Notes: generated by a model not told the origin, from the letters alone. Shown: positions 10,497 through 22,331, numbered from the stretch's first letter. The stretch: 64,000 bases of DNA from Cliona cf. orientalis (GCA_963930775.1 OZ005692.1:3830135-3894134); one strand, 5' to 3'. Program-made: numbers and translations.

Positions 10497-13236
10497 ATAA
10501 TGCCACAGTGAATTCATGAGTTAGCAATGGGGCGTGTTGCTTAACAAAAAAATACTTCCAAGTGGGTGTTGACTATCACTACCGCTTATTGGACATGCAT
10601 GCATGCTATCAAAATGGGATGGAGTGTCACCTAAAAAGGGGTGGAATATTATCGTTCTAATTAATCTGATGAAGGCAGCATCATTTCAGTGGTATACTCA
10701 CCAGCAACCTTCTTCCTATGGAAGCTCGAATACATGAGATACACAATAATCATGCAGGGGATGAGAAGGGGGGGGGGGGGAGGATTCTCCAAGGTACCCA
10801 TCTCCTTTACCCCAAAATATCCAGGAAATCTGTCTGTGTAATCGACTATCATTAATAGACTCAACCCAATTATTAATTATGAACGTCCCAGGCCCGTAGC
10901 CGGGGGAGGAGGGATTCGAACACTTGGTAGTTGTTCATGGTAGCTGAGGTCCAATTAACAGAGTGCAGCACTATAGCTTGCATACGTGCAGCAATGATCG
11001 TTAATGATATTCACAGTAAATCTAAACACAACCACACACTCAGCTGCACTACAAGTGGAACGGTTACCTCATATAAACTGTTACATTCCATCTAACCAAC
11101 ACCTGTGTACAATGCTGTACTGTATGCACAATCACAAAGTGGTGAAGAATGATACCTCAACAGCCATTTCATGTCACCTTTAGATGCTATTAATTTTTAT
11201 GGTATTTAAAAGATTTCATAGGCTTGGGAAGCATACCCTCATACCCCGTTCATCTCGCTGAAAAGAACCCCCTTCGCTTGAAGTGTGGCTACAGGCCTAC
11301 ATCCTATACCTAAATCATGCTCTATGCCACCTCCCCTTCTAAGGCAACCTATATCCCTACGTGTAGCCCTATTTGAAGTGCTGGATTACTAATTTTCTGG
11401 ACTTGGGGTCTAAATGATTTTGTGCATGCATGAAATACGATACGTGTGAGACACTGCACAAATGATTGGGAGCTTTGGGAGGCCCTAAAAGGGTAGTGTA
11501 CTATGTGTGTGCAGAGCAAGTAATGAAAGTTTAGCTCAAAATGGGATGGAATGTCACCTAAAATGGGGTGGAATATTCTCAGTGCAGTTAAGGACTGTCT
11601 CACCTGTGTTCGTCAATGAAACATGCACATTTTCAGGAGCTAATACTAGTGCTTGTGTGACAATTGAGTACTGATCATGATATTGAAATTGAAGCCCAAC
11701 TCTAGTACTTTTATAATATGAAACAGTAAACCACAAATATTTAATCAATTAAGCGGTATAACCGCGATTAACCACGCCCTCTGAAACACTATTTGTAGTT
11801 TTCCAACATTGTTCCCGTCAGATTTTTGTTACCTTAACTAGACAAGGTTAAATCTAAGCTGCTTTTCTTGGTTTTCACCGAGGGATATTCGGAAACAACA
11901 TCGTTGTAAGAAAAAAATCGCAAAAAAAGCCATTTCAGCTACCCTGACGGGACGATCTTTCGCACACGCCCACAAAGCGGAGCGAGCAGTCAACTTATCC
12001 CTCGGCAGATCCTCGATAAATATCTCGAAGTTTAGCTTTCCATCATTCAAACTGCGAAATAACCCCTGGAACAATGTTGGAACTCGCAGAACAAAAAAAA
12101 TCGCTCGAATGCTGCAGCTCTGCGGCTACACAGCCGTGGCTTATACTATGCCACTATCGGGTGACGTCATGTCTAACCGCTAATTGGCCACAAATTTGCA
12201 CGCTAAGTGGCCGTTAGTACGGCGCACGCGATAAGACTTGAGACAGTCCTTAAACGCACTGAGTTATCGTTCTAATTAATCTGATGAAGGCAGCATCAGT
12301 ACAGTGGTATACGCACCAGCATAATACACTAGTAACCTTTCAGGGCCTCCCAAAGCTCCAAATCATTTGTGCAGTGTCTCACACGTATCGTATTTCATGC
12401 ATGCACGAAATCATTAAGACCCCAAATCCAGAAAATTAGTAATCCAGCACTTCAAATAGGGCTAGTTACTTACAGGGATACTATGTAGGTTGCCTTTAGA
12501 AGGGGAGGTGGCATAGAGCAAGATTTAGATATAGGATGTAGGCCTGTAGCCACACTTCAAGCTAAGGGGGTTCTTTTCAGCGAGATGAACGGGGTATGAG
12601 GGTATGCTTCCCAAGCCTATAAGATCTTTTAAATGCTGTAAAAATTAATAGCATCTAAAGGTGATGTGAAGTGGCTGTTGAGGTATACCATTTTGTGATT
12701 GTGCATACAATACAGCACTGTACGCAGGTGTTGGTTAGATGGAATGTAACAGTTTATATGAGGTAACAGTTCCACTTGTAGTGCAGCTGAGTGTGTGGTT
12801 GTGTTCAGATTTACTGTGAATATCATTAACGAATATAGCTTTTAAGCACTGACATAATATTCTTCAAATTACACGTACAATGAAGTTAGAGGTATATCAG
12901 ATAAGTACAATTTATTTTTTACAGTGCCTTTACCTTTTCCACAAATGAATGCATCAACCTAGCTGAGTGCATGGGTATGGAATTTTATTTGCATATCATT
13001 AAAATTCTTTCACACTTCTATCATGAAAAGGTCTATAGTTATGTATAGTATACAAATGAATGCATCAACCTAGCTGAGTATAAAGGTCATAAATTGGCGT
13101 GTGATAGAGCTAAACTTTTGATAGCATGCATGCATGTCCAATAGCGGTAGTGATAGTCAACACCCACTTGGAAGTACTTTTTTGTTGAGTAACACGCCCC
13201 ATTTCTAACTCATGAATTCACTGTGGCATTATTATA
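10497..13236. mobile_element. Fold-back composite element (~2.7 kb)
   Basis: The left arm begins around ATAATGCCACAGTGAATTCA (10497) and the right arm ends with the reverse complement around TGAATTCACTGTGGCATTAT (about 13217-13236). The arms pair over much of their length: 10497-10610 with 13120-13236, and the body at 10700-11530 with 12260-12830. A second direct copy of the body lies at 7690-8560. The centre is occupied by a separate insertion (11579-12263). No transposase frame is present. Confidence 0.65.
11579..12263. mobile_element. Nested insertion with CTCAGTGCAGTTAAGGACTG ends; empty site present
   Basis: The ends are inverted: CTCAGTGCAGTTAAGGACTG at the left and CAGTCCTTAAACGCACTGAG at the right, about 25 bp with one or two changes. 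The same host sequence without the insertion exists at 10641-10660 (GGAATATTATCGTTC). Comparison gives insertion after GGAATATT with TT repeated on the right, so a 2-bp duplication. The interior is non-coding and contains further short inverted motifs. Confidence 0.75.
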
Positions 13237-13319
13237 GCTATGGGCAGGACAGTCCCTCATATCTTACACTGCCCACGCTCAATTAAATGGATTCTACCTT
13301 GAATCTACCCTTGGGATCA

Positions 13320-13424
13320 CGTGCGTGACGTCGCATACCAGGCCCTCCTCTCCTCCCGCTTTTTGCGTGCAACATTAAAAGCTGGGAGATCGAGAGGGGG
13401 CCTGGGGACGAGGCTAAACCGAGC
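13320..13424. repeat. Short GC-rich palindromic insert before the LINE
   Basis: The arms CAGGCCCTCCTCTCC and GAGAGGGGGCCTGG are inverted. The right edge reads GGGGACGAGGCTA, the reverse of a TAGCCTCGTCCCC end, related in its first bases to the 50-bp element at 5150. The left edge is degraded. Confidence 0.45.
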
Positions 13425-13552
13425 CTACTCACACTCATGGGAATGGCACCTCTATTATAGACCATGTGTATACGTCGAAATCTCTATTGATCAAATCTTG
13501 TATTAGCTACTATTCCACCATTGTCTAGGGCCGATCACAATGAACGAAGGTA

Positions 13553-15417
13553 TTGTGGAGAGCTCCAGGCAACCTCAATTGTCCTAAAAACTCTAAGGGC
13601 CGCACAGTCTGGCTTTATGCCCACGCTGATTGGAGTAAAGCTTGTGAAATGATCAAGAATTATGACTGGAATTCTATTCTGTGTGATAATATCGGCGTGT
13701 CCTGGTCTAATTGGCATGATCAGTTTTTGAAAATAATGGAAGAATGTAGCTATTCCTAAGAGATCGTTGCCTCAAGAAGAAATCTACCATGGCTTTCCAA
13801 AAAAGCTCGTTACATTTATGAAGAGAAGAAATCTCCTGTTTAAGAGAGCTAAGAAATCTGGAAATTTTTCTAAATACAAGTTATTAAGAAACAAGTTGGT
13901 CAACGATTTTCGCAGAGCAAAGTCTGCATATCTCAGGAGGCTTAATCCAAGGAACCCGAAGGATTTCTGGCGAACTGTGAAATATCTTAACAAGAAGCAG
14001 AGCACTATTCCAACTCTTGTAACTGAGACACTTGAAGCCAATTCAGGAATAGAGAAAGCAAATATGTTGAATTCATTCTTCTCTAAGTGTTTTAACCATT
14101 ATACTGATCCCTTATCCGACAACGATTGCACCCTATTAAGGCAACCCTATGACGGCTGTCCAGATGAATTACTTTGTGATGAAGCTGCTATCTGTGACAT
14201 GTTGGAATCCTTGGATGTCTCTAAATCAAATGGCCCTGATGGTGTGTCATCGAGAATGCTCAAAAACACTGCTGCATTTATTGCACCTTCTATCACTAAA
14301 TTATTTAATCAGTCAATCAAGAGTGGTAGGATTCCCAGTGAATGGAAGTCCCAATTTCTAAGGGGGGAGATACACACCATCCGGGTAATTATCGCCCTAT
14401 CTCGCTCCTACCAGTGATCAGTAAGTTGTTGGAAAGGCATATCCAGGGTCTGATTCTGGATCATCTTGATGCAAGCTTTCCTCTCTCTAATCAGCAATGG
14501 GGCTTTACTGCTGGCCGCTCTACAGTTACAACACTGATATCCACTGTTAACGAATGGTTCAAACTTCTGGAAGATGGTCTCGAAATTTGTGCAGTGTTCC
14601 TCGATTACAGAAAAGCATTTGATTCTGTTCCTTATCGAGTGCTTATTGCAAAATTATAGGAATTGTATCTTGACCCATATTTGATCTCCTGGGTGGCTGA
14701 TTACCTGACTGCCAGATCTCAACAGGTTGTTGTTGATGGATCAATATCAGATCCTTCTCCAGTACTGTCCGGCCGGTGTCCCTCAGGGCTCTATACTTGG
14801 ACCTCTACTATTCTTAATCTATGTTAACAGCATTACCGAGGTGACTATTTCTCCACTTGCTCGTTGCATTCTGTATGCAGATGACGTCTTGCTCTACTGT
14901 CCATTCAACAGTCAATCCGATTATGCAATGTTGCAGAATGATATTAATGCAATTTCAGAATGTTCTGATGGTCATTACCTTACTTTGAATGCAGCGAAGT
15001 GCAAATATATGATTCTCTCGAGGAAACGAGCTCGCAGTGATCCAATACTGCCCCTTGCGTTAAATGGTACTGCACTGGATAAAGTGGTCACTTTCAAGTA
15101 CAATTTATCATGGTCTAATCACATTTCAAATGCCTGTACTAAGGCTAGGAAGGTTCTGGGTCTCCTTTATAGGAGATTTTACAATTATGCCTCAAATGAC
15201 TGTCTTAAGCAGTTTTACATATCACTAGCAAGACCACACCTGGAATACGCAGCAGCTCTATGGGATCCCCACACTGCAATAGACATCCAGTTATTGGAGA
15301 ACACACAGAAGTTTGCTCTTAAGTTAATCACCCACAACTGGGACAGTAGTTACCAAGACCTCTTGGCTTTATCTGATCTACCATCTCTCTCTCTTCTCGC
15401 AGGGTTACACTGTAAGT
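13553..15417 (+). pseudogene. Reverse transcriptase of an L2/CR1-like LINE, broken
   Basis: Non-LTR retrotransposon polymerase remains. In order: a linker with LFKRAKKSGNFSKYKLLRN, the NPKDFWRTVKYLN block (about 13945), SKSNGPDGVSSRMLK (about 14222), NYRPISLLPVISKLLERHI (about 14384), the first catalytic block FLDYRKAFDSV (about 14600), GVPQGSILGPLLFLIYVN (about 14774) and the second catalytic box YADD at 14874-14885. Both catalytic boxes are present, but the frame is broken by shifts near 13755-13800, 14350 and 14770, an in-frame TAG at 14657-14659, and a small deletion near 15100 before LSWSNHI. The element is dead as read. Non-LTR family assignment rests on block order; the exact clade is not certain. 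Confidence 0.85.
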
Positions 15418-15418
15418 T

Positions 15419-15920
15419 TCAGGGCCGCCACAACCGGTCAGGCTGGTCAGGCCAAAACCGGATCACTTTTTTCAACGCTTGGTTGGGTAATGGTCGTTTA
15501 TTTTATTTATCTCATGGTAAAGATCGTCAGATAATAAATCGCGCATACTTGATAGTGCAATCAGCACACCAACTCATCTTCAAATGAGCTTCCTAAGGTA
15601 TTTGTATATTTTGGTCCTAGTTCAACAGTCTTTAAAGCTTAATATAAATGGAGAGATTGTTTAGATCACGAGGCTGCCTTCTGCTATCAAAAATTCTCTG
15701 TTTCACTGAATCTTTGGGCCATACAATAAAGTCTAAATATTGGCCAGTGAAAGTGATCTCAAAAGCCATCAGAAGCAATCTCTGAGGTTGTAAATTACAA
15801 AATCTTCCTGGGGGAGCATGCCCCCAGACCCCCCTAGTTTTGCGTGCTTACGCACCCATTTGCTCCACATTCTGACTTAAAGCTGGCTGGACCACATGTA
15901 AATTGCTTCCTCCAGGCCTG
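15419..15920. mobile_element. 502-bp insertion inside the LINE, 4-bp AGTT duplication
   Basis: The LINE frame stops making sense after AGTT at 15415-15418 and resumes after AGTT at 15921-15924. Removing the insert and one AGTT restores continuity of the LINE nucleotide sequence. The insert begins TCAGGGCCGCCACAACCGG and ends CTCCAGGCCTG, weakly inverted. It carries the GGGGGAGCATGCCCCCAGAC motif near 15810-15832. Superfamily is unresolved. Confidence 0.75.
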
Positions 15921-15921
15921 A

Positions 15922-16216
15922 GTTATCTCAACTGTACAGAATTGTTCATGGTCTATGCTATTTTCCTGAAGGCATTGTCGAGATGAGACCTTCACAAAGT
16001 GTACGGCTGCAAAGATCACTAACACTTTTCCAACCATTTGCACGTACTAATTCTTATCATATGTCTTTTGTACCTAATTCCATTTCAGCATGGAATTCCG
16101 GGCCCTCACTGAGGAGCAGGTTACTTGCTCAACTTTATCTTCTTTTAAGAAATCATTGTTGTAACTTACTTTTTGCTACTTTATCTTCTTATTCTAATGT
16201 ACCATCATACTCTTAA
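15922..16216 (+). pseudogene. C-terminal tail of the LINE protein
   Basis: After the insertion the frame resumes as SQLYRIVHGLCYFPEGIVEM, MRPSQSVRLQRSLTLFQPFA and ARTNSYHMSFVPNSISAWNS. This is the C-terminal tail typical of L2/CR1-like reverse transcriptase proteins. It supports the reading that 13.4-16.2 kb was one element. No start codon of its own is implied. Confidence 0.75.
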
Positions 16217-16288
16217 TATTATATTATTATTATTATTGTCCGTTTATTGTTTTATTTCTGGGTGTACACTTCATTAGCTACCAGCTAT

Positions 16289-16649
16289 CAGTGGCGTATC
16301 CAGGATTTAACAAAGGGGGGGTGCTTAACGATCTGCGCGCGAAGCGCGCGCGAAAATTTGAAAACCACACCCACCATTTTCGCCAGTTATTGGGTGTGCA
16401 TTATTAAGAAATGCCCACGCTCTCTACTCTTCACCGCTCAAAAACGATGAAAACGTTCAGGTGAGCAGCTAGCTACTAATGAACTAGCTAGCGATTTTGA
16501 AGCTTTAGTATAGCGTTTTTATATAGTAAAGTGCTAGTGACATTATTTATTGATATAAACTAAGGCATGGTAGCACCAATTAATTGTATGCCTCTCAGGC
16601 TAAGGGGGGTGCTCGAGCACCCTGAGCACCCCCCCTGGATATGCCACTG
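16289..16649. mobile_element. hAT-like MITE, CAGTGGCGTATCCAGG ends, 6-bp TSD
   Basis: The left end CAGTGGCGTATCCAGG and right end CCTGGATATGCCACTG are inverted with one mismatch. AGCTAT flanks both sides (16283-16288 and 16650-16655). The interior has a GC-rich block GCGCGCGAAGCGCGCGCGAA. Its ends match the 3' end of the hAT element at 1-1523, so it is probably a short relative mobilised by that type of transposase. Confidence 0.85.
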
Positions 16650-16734
16650 AGCTATTGTGCATCCTTTGCATTTTCATTCTGTATGATGCAAGAATTGTTA
16701 TAGAGAAAAATTAAACACTAAGTAGTTACACACT

Positions 16735-17263
16735 AAGTAGAAAAAAAAATAAAATAATTCGTGGGGGAACTGGAAGTACTTGGGGACATAATTTTTACAT
16801 GGGCACGCAGAATGGGTCAAAAGACGAAATTTGATGGCGTAGAATTTTGATTCACGTCTTAGAATTAAAGTTATGGCCCTTTAAAGTTTACCCATGTTTG
16901 TATAGGGAAGCCATGCCATGTGTTCATGTTTGCAATGTTTTCCGCCCACGCGCTACGTGAAAAACGGGGAATACCCGTGGTGTGCGTTATTTAGTAAAAA
17001 TTCTCAAAATTGGAGTATAGGTTGTTTGCTTGCTTTGTATGGCTCTACTGTGCATCCTAGGTTGTTTACTTGCTTTGTATGGCTCTATTATGCATCCTAG
17101 GTGTATTATGTGGTTTTCTGGACATTTTTTTCTGCTTAGTGTGCACGCTAGCTTGAGAGAAATAAACTATTAAACAATTAATTAATGTTTGAGACTCTGG
17201 GAAGCTATTCATGACAAACTGTTTACATGAGCACGCAGAATGGATTGCACCTGGAAATTTGAT
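16735..17263. repeat. ~430-bp dispersed repeat, left part of the MULE target
   Basis: One unit runs from about 16760 to 17150, and a second unit starts near 17150 and is interrupted by the MULE at 17264. It continues at 22323-22612. Landmarks are TACATGGGCACGCAGAATGG, CCGCCCACGCGCTACGTGAA and TGTATGGCTCTACTGTGCAT. A 43-bp internal segment (GGTTGTTTRCTTGCTTTGTA...) is duplicated. Two more units lie at 24490-25225. There is no conserved frame. Confidence 0.75.
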
Positions 17264-17328
17264 GGCTGTTTGTAATCGCTGGACTGGATCGATGGACTGG
17301 ACCACTGGACTGGACTACTGGACTGACC
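17264..17328 (+). repeat. MULE left terminal inverted repeat, 65 bp
   Basis: Begins GGCTGTTTGTAATCGCTGGA and then contains repeated GGACTGGA/CCACTGGACTGG motifs. 62 of 65 positions match the reverse complement of 22258-22322. The 9-bp TSD AAATTTGAT lies at 17255-17263. Confidence 0.9.
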
Positions 17329-17395
17329 GATACAGCAATATACGTTATACGTATATACGCTAGCTTGCAGGCCACTCCTATTATTATGAAGCTAA

Positions 17396-17460
17396 CCATT
17401 TCTCCCCGACGACCTTTACCTACTCCACCCCGCCCGTACGTACGTACGTACGTACGTATA
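17396..17460. repeat. (CGTA)n/(TA)n microsatellite inside the MULE
   Basis: CGTACGTACGTACGTACGTA followed by TATATATATG. It inflates an open frame that starts at 17365, so that frame's first ~30 residues should not be trusted as protein. Confidence 0.8.
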
Positions 17461-17599
17461 TATATGTATATGAATACCTCACGTGAATCTCCACGTGGCG
17501 TACTAGTATTGCACAATACTGGCTCAGCTCAGTCTATCAGCGAATTTGGAGTGCGTGTGATCGACAAAGCTGTTAATAGCGACAAAGCGAATTTGATCT

Positions 17600-20500
17600 T
17601 TCGAGAGTACCGAGTCGTCCCTAATATTTTAATAGGGAAAGGAGGCATGTTAAACACAAAGGAATACCGCCACCAAGTCGAAATTATAAACTTACGAATT
17701 GGCGGGCGAGTCACAAGTTGTAGAAGAATCAGATAGCACTTCTATTGGTGATGATCTGGACATAGTAGTCATTTAGCTACCAGCCCTGAGTTTGGCTGTG
17801 AAAATGAAACAGCTAAGGGTGCAGTGTGTCCAGAAGTGATCACGATTGAAGACTCTCCTGTAAAACTCGTCATTTCTCCTCAGTATCGGTAGGTGTCACA
17901 TAATTAGATCATATTATATGGTATGCAAAGGGCTCTCCATCATGACACTGTTTCTCGCTCTCTCTGTACAGGGGTGCATTCCTGAATTTGGAGGGAAGGA
18001 GTAGCCCCACATCTGATGTGAAAAGGGAACTTTTCCCCCCTGGTGAGTGGTTGCTCTTGTCCTGTTGTACAGCCCTTCCATTCCTGTTTTACAGGTTTTA
18101 GCCACGCATGCCTTGGTGGTCGACTAAAATTATGCTAATTGTCTGTGTAGAAGCATGAGCATCCCCCAAGCTTCATTTTACCTTATATGGAGTGGCCAGC
18201 TGTAGGGTATTTCCAATGGCTAACCACTGACCACTTTCCACAGTGAAAGCACTGCCCATACTACAACCATGGCTTGTGGTCTGCTATGCACTACACCAGC
18301 TGCACATAGGAAATAACTTCCCCAACCCTACTGTAGTAGCACACTCCTTTGGTAGGTCATGCTCCATAGGACAATGATTAAGGTGTGATTAAGGGACAGT
18401 GTATGCTGAATATAGAACTATGGGATTTAGTTGATGGAAATCCCGGGTGAGCTTTATGCACGTTATTGTAGCGTTCCATACCAATTAGAAAGTGCACAGT
18501 AGTCACCAACCCCTTCTCTTTGCTGTAATGGCTGGGATCAAAGGGTAAATTCATGAATGTGACTAGCTATTTTAGTCTTAAAGTACTGTATTTGTGCATA
18601 CGGATTAGTCACACTGGGAGATCACAAGTTATGATACATGGGACGTAGTTTTATGAGCCCCACTAGGGTCAAATGGGGAGTTTTGTACTAACAGCATTAT
18701 ACTATGAGGAGCCATAGTGAGACATTTTGGCTGTTTTCTTCTTAGATAATGCTACAATCACAAAGAGTAAGCTGCATCCTCTCTCCTTTGAAGCTCCTCC
18801 ACCCAAGTATTCTGCAGAATCTATATTGAAGCTGCTGCTGAGTCCAGATATTGACCGGAGCCGTGTATGCCGTGTATGGCCAGTTTCAAACATTGAAGGC
18901 AGTGCTACTTTCGTTGTTGACATTACATCTCTTAAGCATCCGGATGACGTCCGTAAAGATTTCTTCGGAAAATGGATACATTCGGGTTCACATCCCATTA
19001 CTTTCAAAGCCACTATTGAAACAGATGGAGAGGTCTTAGTGGAAAAATGTGCTCCGGGCGCTTCTGGGAATGTATTTTACCTGCGCAGACTCCACAGCTA
19101 TCACCCATCTAACACTGAGTTCCGGAGAATGCTTGCTTTTGTTTCTGGTAAGTATAATGGGAAGGGTGGAGAGGTGGCCAGCATTGTACACAATATCCCA
19201 TGGTTCCCTATACCTTTTTATGTACACATACCTACTTTGTATTTATAGATTATACTTCCTTCTTTTCTTAGATAAATCGTACAACCCACATCCTCTATGC
19301 CTAGTTGTTTACTACATGCCACCTGGATTTTCTCCAGTTGTTGTTTCACATGGAAACTCTAAGTCAATGGAGCCCTATTTCCCTACTCTTCCTAGTACAT
19401 CTGAAGATATCAAGAGGAAATGTGCTGGCTGTGGCCCGAAAGAAGTAATTTCAAGCATTGACAGTTGTGTGGGAGGTATTGTACATGCTAGTTATCCGGG
19501 TGAACTCCCTCGCAACGAGCAGCAAGTTTCAAATTTCAAACGTCACATATCTGCCAGTGGGGAACAAAGAGTCGAATGAACTGTACAGTATCATGTTGAA
19601 AGCTCATTTGGAAGATGGAAGCAAGAAGTTCATTAGAGATGTAAAGGCCTATCCTGAGCCTGCAATAGTCTTGGCTTCTCAGCAGCAGCTTGTAGACTTG
19701 GAGCGGTTCTGCTGTGACTCTTGTGGCTTCTCAATATTGACTGTCGATCCCACATTTTCACTTGGGGATTTTGATGTCACCCCAACTACATATCGTCACT
19801 TACTCCTATGTAGCAAACGCACCAACAAACCACCTGTGATGCTTGGGCCGACCATGATTCACTATAGAAAGAACTTCAGCACATACAAATTTCTTGCATC
19901 TTGTATGATTGCTGAAAATAGGAATCTAGTAGGGGTGCGTGCTTTCGGCACTGATGGTGAAAAGCCATTAATTGATGCCTTTAGTCATGAATTTAAGTAT
20001 GCAGTGCACTTGACATGCTTTAATCATGTGAGACGAAATATCAAAGACCAGCTACGTGTATTACAGATTCCTGATGATGTTCAAACAGAGATATTGAACG
20101 ATGTTTTTGGACGAAAGGTGGGATCCATGCAGCTAACGGGTTTGGTTGATTCACCCAGCACATCTTCATTCGATGAGAAGTTGAGCACGCTTATGACCAA
20201 GTGGAAGCTGCATGATTTAGAGGACGACAAAGGGCCTGTAAACTTATTCTGTTCTTGGTTTCATGCTAATAAGGAGGCAGTTGTTCGAGATACCATGCTA
20301 TGTCCAATACGCGAAGAAGCTGGTATGGGATCACCTCCAGAGCCTTTCTATACCAATAGTAGTGAGTGCATCAACAACGTTTTGAAGGTCAAAGTTGACT
20401 ATAAACGTACAGAATTGACGGTGTTTGTTGACAAACTTCGACAGCTAGTAGAGGAACAGCAACGTGAGGCGGAGAAGGCTGTAGTTGGATGTGGCAAATA

Positions 20501-21839
20501 TTACCTTCAGTACCAGTACAGTGAGTTGGCAGTACCACAAAGTAGGTGGTTTGCAATGAACAAGGAACTAAGACAAAAGAAGTTGAAGAAATTTAATGCG
20601 ATGCATGTGCTTGCAGTCGGTGATGGCCCACGTACATCTAATTCTACCTTCCCCACATTGTCCTCAACGAATGATGCTGAATCTGATAGTGTACCATTCA
20701 CAGTGGACTCTACATTGACTGAAAGTGTGCAGCCATCTCTTTGCCAACCAACTACAGCCACATTGTTGTCCAATAAATTATCAACTCTTGGTGATAGATT
20801 AGGTCTACCTCCTGCAGCCATTGATGGAATTGCCAGTAAAGCTGTAGAAATTTTGTGCACAGATGGAGCGATTGTGCCTGCTCCAGGGTACTCATCTGAG
20901 GCAAAGATGGTCATCAGTCGCTCCGGCAAACGCCCTCATTTGATTCTCCCAAAGAAGAAATGTGGTGGACTGTCATGTGATGATGATTGTCCCCAGTATA
21001 AATCAGCAAAGTTGTGTTCTCATACTGTAGCTGCTGCGGAGTACAATAAAAGCCTTGATCAGTTCATTTCTTCATATGGAAGTGTTAAGAAAGTTCCAAA
21101 TATTACAAAACTTGCTACTACAGGTATGCCCAAAGGGAGGGGGCGGAAGGGGACCAAGGCGCCTGCAAAGAGACGGCCTCCTATTCCAGTGGAAACAAGA
21201 ATTGAACTTCACCCACACTCGTCAGAACCTACTGGTACTATGGTTGGAAGGGAACCTCACGTTTCACCATCTGTATCTGCTGTGTATCAGCCGTCACTAA
21301 CTGCTCCAATATCTGTGACAATCGGTGCATCTTCACTGCCAAGCCCATTTGTCCCTAGAACTGCAGCAAGTTTTCCTTCACCATTCAGTCCCTCAGCAGC
21401 AGCACCATATTCATCTCCATATTCACCAATGTTTTCAACTCCATGCCTGTCTCCACCGTGTATGCACCCTCAGTCACAACCTCTCTCGTATTATGGACTT
21501 GATCCCAGTGGAGGAGGTGCAAATCCATTTCGTGTTCACTTCATTACGGGTAACATCAGTGTCTGCAATGGATGCAAGAGAAAGTATGACAAAAAAATTG
21601 GACCCCCTCATGACCTTTGTCTACAACATGAAGAGTGGCGCACATTCACACCGCCAGGCTCAAATGACAAGCAGAGTCGTTTTGGCAATGTATACTATCA
21701 TTGCAATGTTGCCTGCATTATGGCTATTTGGCCTACCTTCATTGCCACTAGTGTGGTAGTTCCACCAGAAATCCAGCACAAATTGTTACCTGAGCACAAG
21801 CATTTCATTTATGCTACATTTGGAGTTTTCATCATGTAA
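17600..21839 (+). pseudogene. MULE transposase gene with SWIM-type finger, nearly intact
   Basis: Four exons fit in phase: ...-17888 (donor GTAGGT), 17972-18042 (donor GTGAGT), 18746-19147 (donor GTAAGT) and 19272-21839. The last exon has the DDE-type core: VDPTFSLGDFD (about 19741), GPTMIHYRKN, FGTDGEKPLIDAF (about 19945) and CFNHVRRNIK. A Cys-rich SWIM-like finger follows (CDDDCPQYKSAKLCSHT, about 20979). Then comes a basic, Pro/Ser-rich stretch and a C-terminal C-x2-C / C-x2-H cluster (CNGCKRKY...CLQH). Breaks: a one-base shift at the GGGG run 19559-19562 in the last exon, and stops plus a probable compensating shift in the first exon (17734-17750). The enzyme would bind the TIRs and move the element in the nucleus. 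It is either a young dead copy or one misread base from being open over the core. Confidence 0.85.
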
Positions 21840-22257
21840 AGTTCCATACTCAAACTGTCATGTCTTATCTTGTATTGTTCAAGCGCATGATTATTATTAT
21901 TCGCGGATGAAAATAATTATTTTGCTTGCAGTCAAGTCAGGCCAAATTGCGAATCCAATAATTGCGATAGACGACCCCGTACCGTACTGTAGTATACGTG
22001 CACGTTTATGTTTGCGAAACGTACAAAAAAACTCGCAATTCGCAATTATTAGATACTCGCAATTAAAACCCTACCTACGGTATAACACGCGATAATAAAA
22101 AAAAATATTAATTCAATCGATCCTCGCAGGGCTCAGGGGTGCTTGTAAATGGGAGAGTCTGGACATGTTTGGCCTAAATTTGGAGTCTGCATGTACAATA
22201 ATATGAAGAACACCGTGGCTGTCAAACAGTCAATGAAAATGGAGTTGAGAGTGCAAA
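21840..22257. other. MULE 3' non-coding region
   Basis: AT-rich sequence between the transposase stop and the right TIR. It contains several GCAATT / AATTGC inverted motifs (about 21945-22065). No gene is supported. Confidence 0.5.
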
Positions 22258-22322
22258 GGTCAGTCCAGTAGTCCAGTCCAGTGGTCCAGTCCATCGATCC
22301 AGTCCACTGATTACAGACAGCC
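22258..22322 (-). repeat. MULE right terminal inverted repeat, 65 bp
   Basis: Reverse complement of the left TIR with three mismatches. It is followed by the TSD AAATTTGAT at 22323-22331. Confidence 0.9.
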
Positions 22323-22331
22323 AAATTTGAT

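Larger units (their letters stand above)
13425..16230 (+). mobile_element. L2/CR1-like LINE, 5'-truncated and split by an insertion
   Basis: A non-LTR retrotransposon fragment. It begins inside the C-terminal part of the endonuclease domain (IIDHVYTS, about 13452) and runs through reverse transcriptase to the conserved C-terminal tail. The tail resumes at 15925 after a 502-bp foreign insertion and ends near 16220. A TTATTATTATTATT stretch at about 16219-16235 resembles the microsatellite tails of L2-like elements. Confidence 0.8.
17264..22322 (+). mobile_element. Complete Mutator-like (MULE) transposon, 5059 bp
   Basis: The element is bounded by 65-bp TIRs (17264-17328 and 22258-22322) and by perfect 9-bp direct repeats AAATTTGAT (17255-17263 and 22323-22331). 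A 9-bp TSD and long TIRs are the hallmarks of Mutator elements. It carries a spliced transposase gene. Removing it rejoins two halves of a dispersed ~430-bp repeat that is known from uninterrupted copies at 16.8 and 24.6 kb, so the boundaries are confirmed independently. Confidence 0.92.

Noticed and set aside
17365-17736. Whole 123-residue frame as the MULE first exon
   Set aside because: Its first ~30 residues come from a CGTA microsatellite and it ends at a stop before the spliced part; only the later portion is plausible coding.
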